Positions 10,782 to 23,342 are shown, counted from the first letter of the stretch. The stretch: DNA of 64,000 nt from Anastatus disparis (GCA_017163975.1 JAFFSR010000082.1:795001-859000), one strand, 5' to 3'. Program-made: numbers and translations. Notes: generated by a model not told the origin, from the letters alone.

Positions 10782-12260
10782 TTGCAACATCCAAACTTTG
10801 AAGAGGAATTTTTTGTAACAACAGACGCCTCAGACTACGCAATCGGTGGTGTCCGATCTCAAAGGAAGGAAAATTCAGATTTACCTGTAGCTTACGTGAG
10901 CCGATTGCTTACAAAAACCGAGATGAATTATAGCACTATCACAAAGGAACTACTCGCAATGCGATTTTGCGGTCTGATTGGCCGACATTTCACCTTTATA
11001 GCTGACCACAAACCTCTCGTTTGGCTACACAAAATAAAGTATTGTACATCTAAATTGAAAAAATGGTACTTTGAATTAAGAGAAAAATTTGACTTTACAT
11101 CCTTGAGAATTTCAAAAACAGAACAGATAGACGATATCACGTGGAGTGAAATTGTCGATTCGTTAAAAGATGTATTTTTAGATTCTCAAACTAAGATAAT
11201 AATCTATAAAAATTTGATACAAATATCAGAAGTAGATCTACGTGAACAAATTATACGCGAAATTCACGAGTCACCAATAAACGTCTATAAAGATATAACA
11301 AAGACATATAACCGAATTAGACAACACTATTTTTGGCCAAATATAAAAATCGGAATCCAAAATTTTATCAACGCCTGCCGCAATTGTCAACTAAATAAAC
11401 TAGCTAGAAATGAGGTTAGGCAACCTATGGTGTTAACAGACACACCGGGTTCTAGCTTCGAAAAGATTTCGATTGATATCGTAGGTCCATTGGATAAGAC
11501 CAGAAATGGGAACATGAATATTTTGACGATGCAAGATTTGCTAACAAAATTTTGTATATCTATCCCTTTAGATTCAACTACGTCAACGGCAATTGCTGAT
11601 GCTTTTCTAGAACGATTTGTTTTTATTCATGGGTCACCAAGGATAGTCCTGACGGATCAAGGTGCAAATTTTATCAGTTCATTAATGAAAAACGTCGCAA
11701 AAATGTATAAAATTAAAACATGTACTACTACCGCATTTCATCCTCAATCCAATGGATCTATTGAGCGAATGCGTCACTCGTTAAAGGAATGGTTCATGAA
11801 CTATGTATCAAATATACGACAATGGGATGAATGGTGTGAATGTGCGACATTATCTTACAATACCAGCGTTCATAAAGGGACGAAGCTCACCCCATACGAA
11901 TGCGTATATGGGAAAATAGCTCGCGTTCCATCAGCGAGGGCGGTATTGGGAGAAAATACTACCGATAATTATTATGAATATTTGACTAGACTAAGATCAA
12001 AATTGTTAGAAATACACGAATTAGCTAAAGAAAATCTGAATAACGCAAAAAGATGTTCTAAGGAATATTACGATAGAAAGTTAAACCCGTGTAATTTTAA
12101 AGTTAATGACCACGAAATGCTATTAATAGAACCTAGAAAAGGAAAATTTCAACCGCAGTATACCGGGCCACATAGGATTCTCGAAATATTTAAATTTCTT
12201 TTAAAAACACTACAAAATCGTACACCCAAATAAATTGCGCTTAACAAAACTAAGATCTAA
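10782..12260 (+). pseudogene. pol: Gypsy RNase H and integrase, mostly open
   Basis: A 483-codon open frame. RNase H begins with FVTTDASDYAIGG (catalytic Asp), has TKELLAM (Glu) and FIADHKPL (Asp). Integrase follows. Its zinc-binding half keeps the two Cys (CRNC) and a His, but the usual second His position reads NVYKD. The DDE core is intact: Asp in SIDIVGPL, Asp in LTDQGANF and Glu in SIERMRHS. The C-terminal module PQYTGPHRILEIF is followed by a frame change near 12190 and by the Penelope insertion at 12292. RNase H removes template RNA and integrase joins DNA to the host. Truncated N-terminus and separate frame from RT make this copy non-functional as written. Confidence 0.88.
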
Positions 12261-12277
12261 AAGTTCGATCGATAATG

Positions 12278-12291
12278 ATCAGAACTCTACA
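12278..12291 (+). repeat. Target-site duplication, left copy
   Basis: ATCAGAACTCTACA is repeated exactly at 17780-17793. The two copies flank the Penelope palindrome, and pol-derived sequence continues on both sides. Confidence 0.9.
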
Positions 12292-12355
12292 ATAAATTTT
12301 AAATAATCAAACACAGAGAGAGAAGGCCAAAAAATTAAAACAAAAACAATTTTTT

Positions 12356-12410
12356 AATTTAGTTGCAACGTTTCGTCAACATGGTTTCGTTGACCTCTTC
12401 AGGCTAAAAT
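12356..12410 (-). ncRNA. Candidate hammerhead ribozyme (minus arm)
   Basis: Mirror copy of the motif at 17632-17684. On the minus strand CTGAAGA (12396-12402), a stem II with loop, and GAAA (12371-12374) are present in the right order and spacing. Sequence is unchanged from the plus arm in the core. Confidence 0.55.
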
Positions 12411-12579
12411 AGAGAATTTATTTGAATAAATAACAAAATTTTTTATAAATAAATTTTAAATACAAAAATAAAACCAATATACAGAGCACGCACCACAAAA
12501 CAAATCAAAAAATTACAATAAGTGAGAGTATAACTCACATCGTCAAGTGTACACATTAAAGCAACCGCCTCTATTTATA

Positions 12580-15031
12580 TTACCCACTATGTTTACCTAT
12601 ACATTCAATAATATGACTGTATATACCTGACAAAGCCAACGTATCAGATTTTAAATTGATAGAATCTTTATAGCTATTAATGAATATCATTTCTGAAATT
12701 CTTCTCTTCATATAATTTGATTCTCGATCAAGAATCTTAACGTTGTCCCAATCAAAAGTATGTTCAAAATTTACAATATGCTGAGAAACGACAGTATTTT
12801 TATTTTTATAATTAATATGTTCTTTAATGCGAGTCTTTAAACATCTTTTTGACTCACCAACGTAGCATGCAGAACATGATTTACAATCGAATTTGTAAAC
12901 AATTCCAGCAGAATCATATTTTGACATTTTATCTTTGCCAAGCTTTATTATATTGTTTAATTTTTTGTTAAGTATAGGTCTTGTAACAATATTAAAATTC
13001 CTTAAAGTTTTATTAACTATATTATAAAGACGAGAAACATACGGAATCGACACTGAACACAATATACCACTATTTACATTTTTGTTTATATCAGTAACAA
13101 TATTACCGTTTTTACGAATTCGCTGACTAATACATCGATCAACAAAGTCAGATGGATAATTATTAACATGTAGTAAATCCCTAACATAATTTAAGTTTTT
13201 GTATGAAAAGATACATCCGCAAGATTAATAGCACGATCAACTAAATTATAAATGATGTTACGTTTCAATTGAATCGTGTGAACAGAATTAAAACTTAGAA
13301 TTCGGTTAGAATTAGTAGGTTTTGAAAACCAATCAGTGATAATAGAATTGTCATTGTTAATCAATGTTATATCCAAAAAATTTAGCCTATTATTAGTTTC
13401 AATTTCATGTGTAAATTTGAGATTCAAGTTGTAACCATTAAAAACGCTCAAAACAATATCAACACAATCCTTATGAATACAAGTGACAGAATCATCGACA
13501 TATCTGTAATAAAATAATGGGATAACATTATGCGCTTCCTTTAATGTTTTCCAGCATTCGACCTCCAAATCATTCATGACTAAGTCCGCAAAAAAAAGGA
13601 GATAGGAGAACCCATAGGAGTACCAAAAGTTTGTCTAAAAATTTTATTATCAAATTTAAAATAGGTATTATCAAATAAAAACTTAGTAATAGTAATAATA
13701 TCATCAAAGGGAATTTTAGATTTCTCATGTAATGAGACAACACGTCTTTCCAAACTTCTCAATACAAGATCAAATGGTACATTAGTAAACAAAGAAGTTA
13801 CGTCCAATGATAAAACAACAAAGTCATTAGGAATAAAAACATTATTAATCTTACTTTTAAGAGAAAAACTATTATCAATATGTGAAAGAGGTAATTTTAT
13901 AATATCTTTTAAATTATTATAAAGAACTTTCGCAAGTACATGGATCGGACTATTAACAGTGGATATAATAGGTCTGAGAGGTATATCAGGCTTATGAATT
14001 TTTGGAAGGCCATATGCTCTTGGCAAGACGGTATCAGTTTACGTCAATTCAAAATCTTTATATTTTTTATCCAACAAGTTATTATTATTAAGCTCTTTTA
14101 AGAACTTATATACATTATTCTGAAGACGCGTGAGAGGATTTTTATTGACTAATTCATACGTTTTATTATCCAACAATAAACTAAGCATCTTATCTCTATA
14201 ATCAGAAACATTCATGCAAACCGTAAGGTTCCCCTTATCGGCTCTAGTGAAAAGGAGGTTGTCAACATTGTCTCTAACAAATTTATTCGTAATTGAAAGC
14301 TTATGATTAAATATTTTTTCTTTATAAGAAATAGGCTGTTTATTTTTAAGATTATATTTAATATTATTAGTAACAGCATGTCTAATATTATTCTTAACAG
14401 ACATATCTAAATCTTTAATGCTATTCAAGCTAGTTTCTAAATTTTTTATAATCTCAATAACATCATGTTTATCCGCATTAGATTTGACATTAAAATTGTG
14501 ACCCAATGAAACGATATCAACAACCTCAGGAGGTAAAGAAACATTGGAAAGATTCTTTATCCAATCCTCTCTCACGTCACCAGCAATAAACGAATTTTGA
14601 TTAATATTTAGCTTTGTAAACTTTTCGATGAGATGAGAATTTCTAGCATTAAAAATGTCTAAACTTTTGTGTTCTGTAAATACAAAAAAGTTATCTATTA
14701 TAGTCTCATTAACATTTAATTTATTGATTTTATATCTTAAAGCGTTCAGTCTCTTAAGTAAATAAGATATATGAATATGTATGTCATTAACAAGAAATTG
14801 AATAGTTCTTTTGTTATATCTATTGACAAATTTTGAGAAACGAGTTTCGGTCGACTTACTATAAAAACTAAAGCTACGAAGTGCCTTTGTAGAGTGTAGA
14901 ACATGCGCTGGTATAATGTCGTGTCGTTTACAATTTAGAATAAACATTCGATGAGCGTTAGCAGAAGCCAATTCATGCCTCAATGTAGTCCAAGTCTTTA
15001 ACAGTTCTGCAGTGTAAGCTCCATAATGCAC
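12580..15031 (-). pseudogene. Penelope-like RT + GIY-YIG endonuclease, minus copy
   Basis: Penelope-like elements encode a telomerase-related RT and a GIY-YIG nuclease that nicks target DNA. Reading down from 15031: an N-terminal helical region (~330 residues), the RT starting with LPRAYGLPKIHKP (about 14000), SLDVTSLFTNVP, FGTPMGSPIS, RYVDDSVTC (catalytic), then the endonuclease with GIVYKFDC...CYVGES and RISEMIF. Breaks: TAA at about 14040 where the sister arm has CAA, a frameshift at an A/T run near 13590 shared by both arms, and one near 13190 unique to this arm. The first ATG lies inside the palindrome spacer, so the true start is uncertain. Confidence 0.9.
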
Positions 15032-15032
15032 T

Positions 15033-17462
15033 GCAGAACTGTTAAAGACTTGGACTACATTGAGGCATGAATTGGCTTCTGCTAACGCTCATCGAATGTT
15101 TATTCTAAATTGTAAACGACACGACATTATACCAGCGCATGTTCTACACTCTACAAAGGCACTTCGTAGCTTTAGTTTTTATAGTAAGTCGACCGAAACT
15201 CGTTTCTCAAAATTTGTCAATAGATATAACAAAAGAACTATTCAATTTCTTGTTAATGACATACATATTCATATATCTTATTTACTTAAGAGACTGAACG
15301 CTTTAAGATATAAAATCAATAAATTAAATGTTAATGAGACTATAATAGATAACTTTTTTGTATTTACAGAACACAAAAGTTTAGACATTTTTAATGCTAG
15401 AAATTCTCATCTCATCGAAAAGTTTACAAAGCTAAATATTAATCAAAATTCGTTTATTGCTGGTGACGTGAGAGAGGATTGGATAAAGAATCTTTCCAAT
15501 GTTTCTTTACCTCCTGAGGTTGTTGATATCGTTTCATTGGGTCACAATTTTAATGTCAAATCTAATGCGGATAAACATGATGTTATTGAGATTATAAAAA
15601 ATTTAGAAACTAGCTTGAATAGCATTAAAGATTTAGATATGTCTGTTAAGAATAATATTAGACATGCTGTTACTAATAATATTAAATATAATCTTAAAAA
15701 TAAACAGCCTATTTCTTATAAAGAAAAAATATTTAATCATAAGCTTTCAATTACGAATAAATTTGTTAGAGACAATGTTGACAACCTCCTTTTCACTAGA
15801 GCCGATAAGGGGAACCTTACGGTTTGCATGAATGTTTCTGATTATAGAGATAAGATGCTTAGTTTATTGTTGGATAATAAAACGTATGAATTAGTCAAAA
15901 AAATCCTCTCACGCGTCTTCAGAATAATGTATATAAGTTCTTAAAAGAGCTTAATAATAATAACTTGTTGGATAAAAATATAAAGATTTTGAATTGACGC
16001 AAACTGATACCGTCTTGCCAAGAGCATATGGCCTTCCAAAAATTCATAAGCCTGATATACCTCTCAGACCTATTATATCCACTGTTAATAGTCCGATCCA
16101 TGTACTTGCGAAAGTTCTTTATAATAATTTAAAAGATATTATAAAATTACCTCTTTCACATATTGATAATAGTTTTTCTCTTAAAAGTAAGATTAATAAT
16201 GTTTTTATTCCTAATGACTTTGTTGTTTTATCATTGGACGTAACTTCTTTGTTTACTAATGTACCATTTGATCTTGTATTGAGAAGTTTGGAAAGACGTG
16301 TTGTCTCATTACATGAGAAATCTAAAATTCCCTTTGATGATATTATTACTATTACTAAGTTTTTATTTGATAATACCTATTTTAAATTTGATAATAAAAT
16401 TTTTAGACAAACTTTTGGTACTCCTATGGGTTCTCCTATCTCTCCTTTTTTGCGGACTTAGTCATGAATGATTTGGAGGTCGAATGCTGGAAAACATTAA
16501 AGGAAGCGCATAATGTTATCCCATTATTTTATTACAGATATGTCGATGATTCTGTCACTTGTATTCATAAGGATTGTGTTGATATTGTTTTGAGCGTTTT
16601 TAATGGTTACAACTTGAATCTCAAATTTACACATGAAATTGAAACTAATAATAGGTTAAATTTTTTGGATATAACATTGATTAACAATGATAATTCTATT
16701 ATCACTGATTGGTTTCAAAAACCTACTAATTCTAACCGAATTCTAAGTTTTAATTCTTTTCACACGATTCAATTGAAACGTAACATCATTTATAATTTAG
16801 TTGATCGTGCTATTAATCTTGCGGATGTATCTTTTCATACAAAAAACTTAAATTATGTTAGGGATTTACTACATGTTAATAATTATCCATCTGACTTTGT
16901 TGATCGATGTATTAGTCAGCGAATTCGTAAAAACGGTAATATTGTTACTGATATAAACAAAAATGTAAATAGTGGTATATTGTGTTCAGTGTCGATTCCG
17001 TATGTTTCTCGTCTTTATAATATAGTTAATAAAACTTTAAGGAATTTTAATATTGTTACAAGACCTATACTTAACAAAAAATTAAACAATATAATAAAGC
17101 TTGGCAAAGATAAAATGTCAAAATATGATTCTGCTGGAATTGTTTACAAATTCGATTGTAAATCATGTTCTGCATGCTACGTTGGTGAGTCAAAAAGATG
17201 TTTAAAGACTCGCATTAAAGAACATATTAATTATAAAAATAAAAATACTGTCGTTTCTCAGCATATTGTAAATTTTGAACATACTTTTGATTGGGACAAC
17301 GTTAAGATTCTTGATCGAGAATCAAATTATATGAAGAGAAGAATTTCAGAAATGATATTCATTAATAGCTATAAAGATTCTATCAATTTAAAATCTGATA
17401 CGTTGGCTTTGTCAGGTATATACAGTCATATTATTGAATGTATAGGTAAACATAGTGGGTAA
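15033..17462 (+). pseudogene. Penelope-like RT + GIY-YIG endonuclease, plus copy
   Basis: Sister of the minus copy with the same domain order. The N-terminal region is open 15060-15944. A one-base loss in an A run near 15900 and another near 15966 break it. RT motifs run from 15994: LPRAYGLPK, LDVTSLFTN, GTPMGSPIS, and YVDD at 16539-16550. The frame shift at the T run near 16450 is shared with the minus arm. GIY-YIG residues are at 17136-17147 (GIVY) and 17178-17186 (YVG), with the conserved Arg in KTRIKEH and Glu in RISEM. The ORF ends at 17460. The nuclease half is intact and open for 332 codons. Confidence 0.92.
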
Positions 17463-17631
17463 TATAAATAGAGGCGGTTGCTTTAATGTGTACACTTGAC
17501 GATGTGAGTTATACTCTCACTTATTGTAATTTTTTATTTGTTTTGTGGTGCGTGCTCTGTATATTGGTTTTATTTTTGTATTTAAAATTTATTTATAAAA
17601 AATTTTGTTATTTATTCAAATAAATTCTCTA

Positions 17632-17684
17632 TTTTAGCCTGAAGAGGTCAACGAAACCATGTTGACGAAACGTTGCAACTAAAT
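17632..17684 (+). ncRNA. Candidate hammerhead ribozyme (plus arm)
   Basis: The order expected of a type I hammerhead is present: CTGAAGA core (17639-17645), stem II GTCAAC / GTTGAC (17647-17652 and 17661-17666) with an 8-base loop, and GAAA (17667-17670). Stem III would be the self-complementary ACGT that follows, with the cleavage site after ACGTT. Stem I forms from TTTAGC upstream pairing with GC...CTAAA downstream around an internal loop. Hammerheads are known in Penelope-like elements, often with very short palindromic stem III. Activity is inferred. Confidence 0.58.
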
Positions 17685-17779
17685 TAAAAAATTGTTTTTG
17701 TTTTAATTTTTTGGCCTTCTCTCTCTGTGTTTGATTATTTAAAATTTATTGGATTTTTGTGGAGAGTATTATTCTCATT

Positions 17780-17793
17780 ATCAGAACTCTACA
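17780..17793 (+). repeat. Target-site duplication, right copy
   Basis: Identical to 12278-12291; see there. Confidence 0.9.
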
Positions 17794-18122
17794 TTTGACT
17801 AAAGATTTCTTAAAGTGAATACACATAACAATAATTGACGTTAATCTGCCTCTTATTTTCATTTTATCATCCGATTTCTTTGCTTTATGATACGTACGCA
17901 TATCCAAATTTTTCTTTTTTTTATTTAATAACGAATAAGAAACTTAAGCAAGTTTGTGAATTCACTTTACCTAATCACGCATCTTTAAAATTTATCTTAG
18001 TAATTGGGTACAAATGCTTATAACCTCAATCAACTGTAACTACGCAGCATAATAACCATACCTGTATCAGCGTAAATTAATGAGCCCGCGAATCATCTTA
18101 AGCTATTTTTCTTTGTTATAGG
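17794..18122 (+). other. Gypsy pol-env junction, no clear gene
   Basis: About 330 AT-rich bases between the Penelope insertion and the DNA transposon. No domain is visible. It would normally carry the end of pol and possibly a splice acceptor for a spliced env message; TTTCTTTGTTATAG at 18109-18121 is an acceptor-like sequence next to the env start before the transposon arrived. Confidence 0.4.
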
Positions 18123-18753
18123 CACAATAGTCGGGAAAGCAAAAAAAGTTTGCTGGCAGTGCCGACAAAAACTACTCGTATAGTTCCCTTCGTATTTACT
18201 TATATTCCCAGAAAATCATTGTCCGAAAATCGTATCTGCTCCTTTTTGCAATTTTTGCATGATTAATCAAAAAACTATGTTAGGAATTTACCTTTCCATA
18301 CTAAAAATTTTTGATCGGCATTAACCATATGTTATTTTGTGTAAGTAATGAAAAAAAGCAAATAACAAATACATGTAGGAGTTATAGTAAGGATTGTTGA
18401 TTAAATTAATTTTATATGTTATTCAATAACTTTAAAAAAATAATTATAAAATAAATTTTCAAACTTCATTTGAAAAGTATACGAAAATAAAAGAAACACA
18501 AAGACTGATTTCATTACAGCTCTATGATTGACATCATTGCGTGTTTATATTCTTTGTTTAGGCACGATATTTATATGGGAAAGCACTATTCGATGATCGA
18601 TGTGTATCGCACTATTGTCGCGTTATGTCGGTTTACCTTTGGTCGTTTACTGGCAAGTACGACCTCATTTAGTTCGCTTATATACAAAAGTTGAAACGTA
18701 TAGTATGAATTCTATATATTTGTTGTTTATAAGTGGATAATAGTGATGTGAAA

Positions 18754-20944
18754 ATGTCAGCACATTCGTCTTTAAAGTGTAAACATAAAGAAAATCGTCA
18801 CAAGGTGTGCGGGCCATGTGGACAAAAAATTGTTGTAGGCAAAAAAAAAAATTGAAACATTTCAATATCACAAAAACTAATTATGAGTTAATCAAAGAGT
18901 TTATTGACAGAAATTACGATTTGTCTGATGCAAAATATCCTTAAAGTATTTATTCCTTGCGTCGCAAAACACTGTCTGAGCATAAAAAAGATGTGAAAAG
19001 TAGACCAATTCAAAATATACTAAATTATGCAGACATTAAATTACCAAAACATACTAGATCTGAAAGTAATGGAAACTGTAAATGTTTCATTTGTATGACA
19101 GCTCAATCTACAAACAAAAGAAGCATTTAAATAACTATATAGATGAATCAAATGGCTTATACAGTTCTTCAAAAACATATCAATCTCAAAGTAGTGTAAG
19201 CAAATATCAGTCAAAAAAAAGTGTAAACAACGCGGTGATTAATTTATGTGGTAAATTCTTACAGCAAATAAGCAAAGGCCTTAATCACTCGTGCGAAACA
19301 CGAGACCATATCATGCGGAAAAATGTTATGAAATTTGTGAATCAGTTACCTAATAAGCACAAGGAGCATGTAGCTTCGTCAGTTTTGCAAGGGTTATCTA
19401 ATAAACAAGAAGCTGGGAATTCTATGGAATTGAGCATTGGAGGTCGCAGGAAAACTATTTTTTTGAAAAAAAAATAAATGTAAAAGTAAAATTTCATTTA
19501 CTACAAGAGAATTAGATTCTTTTCACACTAATACTTCAGTTTCTACAAACCATATGAGAAAAATGACCTCTTTCATACGGAAAACTGGCGGTAGAAAATC
19601 TGTACCTGTGAAATATGAAGAGTAGATCAGAGACCGATCTCATTTATTATATAAATTTTATCAAGAAAGTATATTTGAATTTAAAATATGTAATGGAAAA
19701 CATGAAAAAAGACCTGTGATTTGGGCTAATGCAAATAAATTATTAGAAGAAGTTTTGGAAAGACGTGACTTGATTGGTCATTATGTTGTGAAAGTAATGG
19801 CAGACGGCGGGCAAGGCTTCTTCAAAGTGTCCATGTCAATTATTCCAGTTGAAAGTAACGACGGTGCAGATGATAATGATTATACCAGTACATTTGTTGA
19901 CGATACCAATGGTATTTTTATGAAAAAAAAAAATTAACAGTAGAAGCACAATTTAAACCGACTGGTGTTAAAAAGTTGATTATAATTTGCATTGTTCCAG
20001 ATATAAAGGAAACGTACAATAACATCAAGTTACTTTTTGATTTAGTAAAACTCAATGAAATTTCATTTAAGTTTGTGTCTGATTTCAAAATTTCATTAAC
20101 AATAAATGGACAACAAACCGCTACCCCATCATTTCCTTGCCCGTTCTGTTCAATTAGTCTCAAAGAGTTGAGAAATTTCGATAAAATAAATAAGAATCAA
20201 TCCAAACCTTTAAAAACTTATGGAGATCTAAAACAAGATAACGATAAGTATGTATCTGAAGGCAAGAATAAGAAAATGGCCAAAGAATTGCATAGTGTAA
20301 TAAATGAGCCACTTTTTCATGAGAAAGACGAAGTTAAAGTATTAGAGAAATGCTACATTCCAGAATTGCATCTGTTACAGGGCTTTGTGAACCACCTTTT
20401 TTGGAACAGCTTGGTACCACTCGTAGGTCGAGAGAAAGCCCTGATATGGCCTTTCAAACTAAAATTAATTTTAAAAAATTATCATGGTGACATTTTCGAA
20501 GGGAACGCGTGCAGAAAGTTGCTGGAGAAAGCTGACGAACTAACCGATAAAACAGTATATGAAAATGTCGGCCCATTGGCTCTAGTACCATTTATATCTG
20601 CATTTAAGGCTATGAATCAGCTCGTACATTCATGTTTTTCTACTGAAAAAAGAGGCTCTACTAATGATCTTCATATAATAATCGCCAAGTTACAAAAAGT
20701 CATTCTTGCAACCAACGTATCAGTGACTTTGAAGATTCATGTACTGTTGAAACATGTTGAACAAACTCTAAGATTGTTAAAGAATTCTGAAGATCTTGGC
20801 AAGTGATCAGAGCAGGCCGGAGAATCGGTGAATCAAGAATTCTTAAGGTTTTGGCAAAAACATAAAATTGATTTAATTAGTGATCCTTCTTATTCTGAGA
20901 AACTGAAAGCTGCAACTTCTCACTTTTCATCGTTTCACATCTGA
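18754..20944 (+). pseudogene. Transposase-like protein, broken
   Basis: The first ATG is at 18754. The N-terminal part shows two Cys pairs suggesting a zinc site (CGPCGQ and CKCFICMTAQ). Central motifs include VWANANKLLEEVLERR-type sequence (from 19716), VKVMADGGQGFFKVS (about 19785-19830) and NEISFKFVSDFK (about 20055). The longest open part is 19976-20806. An in-frame TGA at 20804-20806 precedes the final ~45 residues, which end in SHFSSFHI. Frame changes coincide with poly-A runs near 18850, 19475 and 19930. I recall related proteins in many invertebrate genomes but cannot name catalytic residues. Confidence 0.65.
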
Positions 20945-21227
20945 AAAATTTGCTCTGAACTTGTTTTATTTTACATAGATGTATATTGCGTTATTTATTA
21001 AATAATCTGTTTTAGTTTATAAAAGCCACTAATTGTTACAATATTTGACTTATGGTCTGTATGAATAAATAAAATTTATTTGTTTTCCTATTAAGTGTCA
21101 TTAGTTATTTACATATTTTTATTTTTGTAATTTATGTTTTCATTACTAATACAAAGCAAGAAATGGTTGCTGTCAATCAAAAAGTTTGAGTATAGAAAGG
21201 TAAATTTCTAAAATATTTTTTTTTTTT
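20945..21227. other. Transposon 3' non-coding region
   Basis: AT-rich stretch between the transposase stop and the right inverted end, with AATAAATAAAA (about 21065) as a possible polyadenylation signal. Confidence 0.5.
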
Positions 21228-21379
21228 TATTAATCATGCAAAAATTGCAAAAAGGAGCAGATATAATTTTCGGACAATGGTTTTCTGGAAATATAAGTAA
21301 ATACGAAGCGAACTATATGAGTAGTTTTTGTCGGCACTGCCAGCAAACTTTTTTGCTTTTCCGACTACTGTGTAGGAGG

Positions 21380-23312
21380 ATGAACTGCAAATTAATGTTT
21401 TTTTTGTACACTTATATTCGAGTCGCCATCACTATTACGACATATGAATGCGGATCTGCCTGCCCCAACATAACAACTATAGCACTTACAGAAGTCGGTG
21501 ACTGCGTGCAATCCAACGCAGAACCTGCTGAAGAAGAAATATACCTCCAGCTGCTGCAGCACACTCAATACTTCAAGGTCCGAGCCTACCAATGTAGAAT
21601 AAAAGTGGAGCAGGAGGCTCTACCACATTCATGGAGGTGGCAACGAAAGAAGTATGCGAAGATCTCGTTAGATATGGCTAGTATAAATATGGACGCTCCA
21701 TAATAAATAATCTACTGATGAACGCGACCAATTGAAGGACTGTTACAGTCGCCGGAAGATTGGATGCAAACGGATATTGTGAGGGTATAGCTTACAATGA
21801 TAATGGATATGAATACGAAAAAGTAGTCGTAACTGCGAAACTGAAGATCAAAGCTATAGACTACGAGGTCACCGTAGATAAAAAAAAGAATATGGTGATC
21901 CTAAGCACCGGAACTCGATGCAGCTACACCAGCGGTAGATACATTGATGAGGAAGAAAGCTGCATTTTCTGACTTCCAGTAATGGGATCCACATGTAAGT
22001 CCGATGAGTTCACCATCCTATATAAAGATATAGGGACACGTATGGCTGATAACAATTCGAACGCTGCCGTTATCTACTTTGGTAATTCAACTGGGAAGAT
22101 AAATTTTTGTCTAACCAAAACTGGAGAAGAGATGCTATGTGGATATAAATTAATTAAAACAGATCGAAGAGAACTATTCATTTTAAAAACCACAAGAGGC
22201 AAATCATTCGCCACCCGAAAAAGCTTGGAGGTAACAGATATCATCCTTACTACATATTTTAACGCAAAAATAATGAATCTCGGAAGACATCTCGATAAAC
22301 AACTAGGATCACTATATCGTGATATAGTCCTGCACCGATGTATATTGGAGAAGCGAATCATAGAAAATGCTCTACCTCTAGCATTCTCAAACCCGGACCT
22401 TTTTGCTATGAAAGTCATGGAGAAGCAAGGTTATTTAGCCATAGCAGCAGGAGAAGTCGCCCACATCATTCAACGTGCACAACGATCCTGCAAAATAAGA
22501 AAAACGGAACAATGCTACTACAAAGTACCAGTGACTTGCAATGACGAAGCTTACTTCGCCAAACCTATCAGCAAGGTGCTAGCACAAATAGGAACGGCTA
22601 GAGATTGCAACACCCTTATACCAAGTATCTCAAAAATCAGCGAGAAATGGTTTAAGATTCACTTTACAGCAACGGAGGTAAACCTACCGCAAACTCTAAA
22701 ACCATTTGCTCAACCGATCTGGAAACACGCCAGCATCTTAGAAGTCTTGGAAAATGGAATATACACACCGGATGACCTGCAAAATCTACACGAACGTTCA
22801 ATCTTTCTAGCCGAAAAGTCTGCGATGCTAGAAGCAATAGCGTGACGGCTTAACGACAGAAAAGCAAGGACGCGCTCTGTAAAGTTTAACAACCTGTTGA
22901 CGCCAGAAGAAATGGAAACAATAATGGAATCCACACTTAACAAAATGTGGAATGGGTTTTAAAAATTTGGCCAAATCTCGGCAGGAATATTAATGATCAT
23001 CCTGATATGCCAAGTAATCAAACTAATCTTTGACACCACTATCCGCGGATAAATTCTATACACGGTATATGGATGAAGTGCAAGACTCTTGGGAGCCATT
23101 TTTGGCTGATAACACATTTGCTCACAAGCCTGGCTAAGCCCGAACGTACAGAGAAGGATAAAACATCAGAACACGGAACAGCCACCGGGTCAAGGGAATC
23201 ATTGAATCCACCAAGAAGAGGACTCAGCAGATCTAACTCTATGCCACCATCAAGAAAAACCATCCGAGACATCGAGCTCAAACTGTTGGGAATCCCAAAG
23301 CAAAACAACTAA
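21380..23312 (+). pseudogene. env: Envelope glycoprotein, chuvirus-like type, broken
   Basis: The ATG at 21380 opens a hydrophobic signal-like segment followed by a Cys-rich ectodomain. Its spacing of Cys and Asn-x-Thr features matches the glycoprotein family of chuviruses and related negative-strand viruses, which insect LTR elements are known to have captured. Open stretches are 21380-21703, 21760-21972 and 21982-22845. Breaks: tandem TAA near 21703, TGA at 21970 and 22843, and TAA at 22960. A single transmembrane segment is visible at about 22965-23035, and a basic tail reaches 23310. The family mediates membrane attachment and fusion. This copy is dead. It differs from the baculovirus F-like env usual in insect gypsy elements. 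Confidence 0.72.
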
Positions 23313-23329
23313 AATCTTATTGCTTTGTT

Positions 23330-23342
23330 TTTACGATGGGGG
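23330..23342 (+). promoter_or_regulatory. Polypurine tract
   Basis: GATGGGGG lies immediately before the 3' LTR start TGTTAC at 23343, the expected position of the plus-strand primer. Confidence 0.6.

Larger units (their letters stand above)
12292..17779. mobile_element. Head-to-head Penelope-like element palindrome
   Basis: Arms 12292-15014 (minus) and 15029-17749 (plus) are near-identical reverse complements of ~2.72 kb around a 14-base spacer (15015-15028). Each arm carries a full Penelope-like ORF and an outward-facing 3' region with a hammerhead-like motif. A further 29 bases (17751-17779) exist only on the right. A single 14-bp TSD surrounds the entire structure, so it entered the gypsy element as one unit, or a single insertion was later inverted-duplicated within its TSD. 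Confidence 0.9.
18123..21372 (+). mobile_element. DNA transposon, TIR CACA(A/G)TAGTCGG, TSD TAGG
   Basis: Inverted ends of ~145 bp pair 18123-18270 with 21228-21372 (left CACAATAGTCGGGAAAGC, right end complement CACAGTAGTCGGAAAAGC; both contain TTTGCTGGCAGTGCCGAC). TAGG flanks both sides (18119-18122 and 21373-21376), a 4-bp TSD. It carries one broken transposase-like gene on the plus strand. It inserted 8 bases upstream of the env start codon. I cannot assign the superfamily with confidence. Confidence 0.85.
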
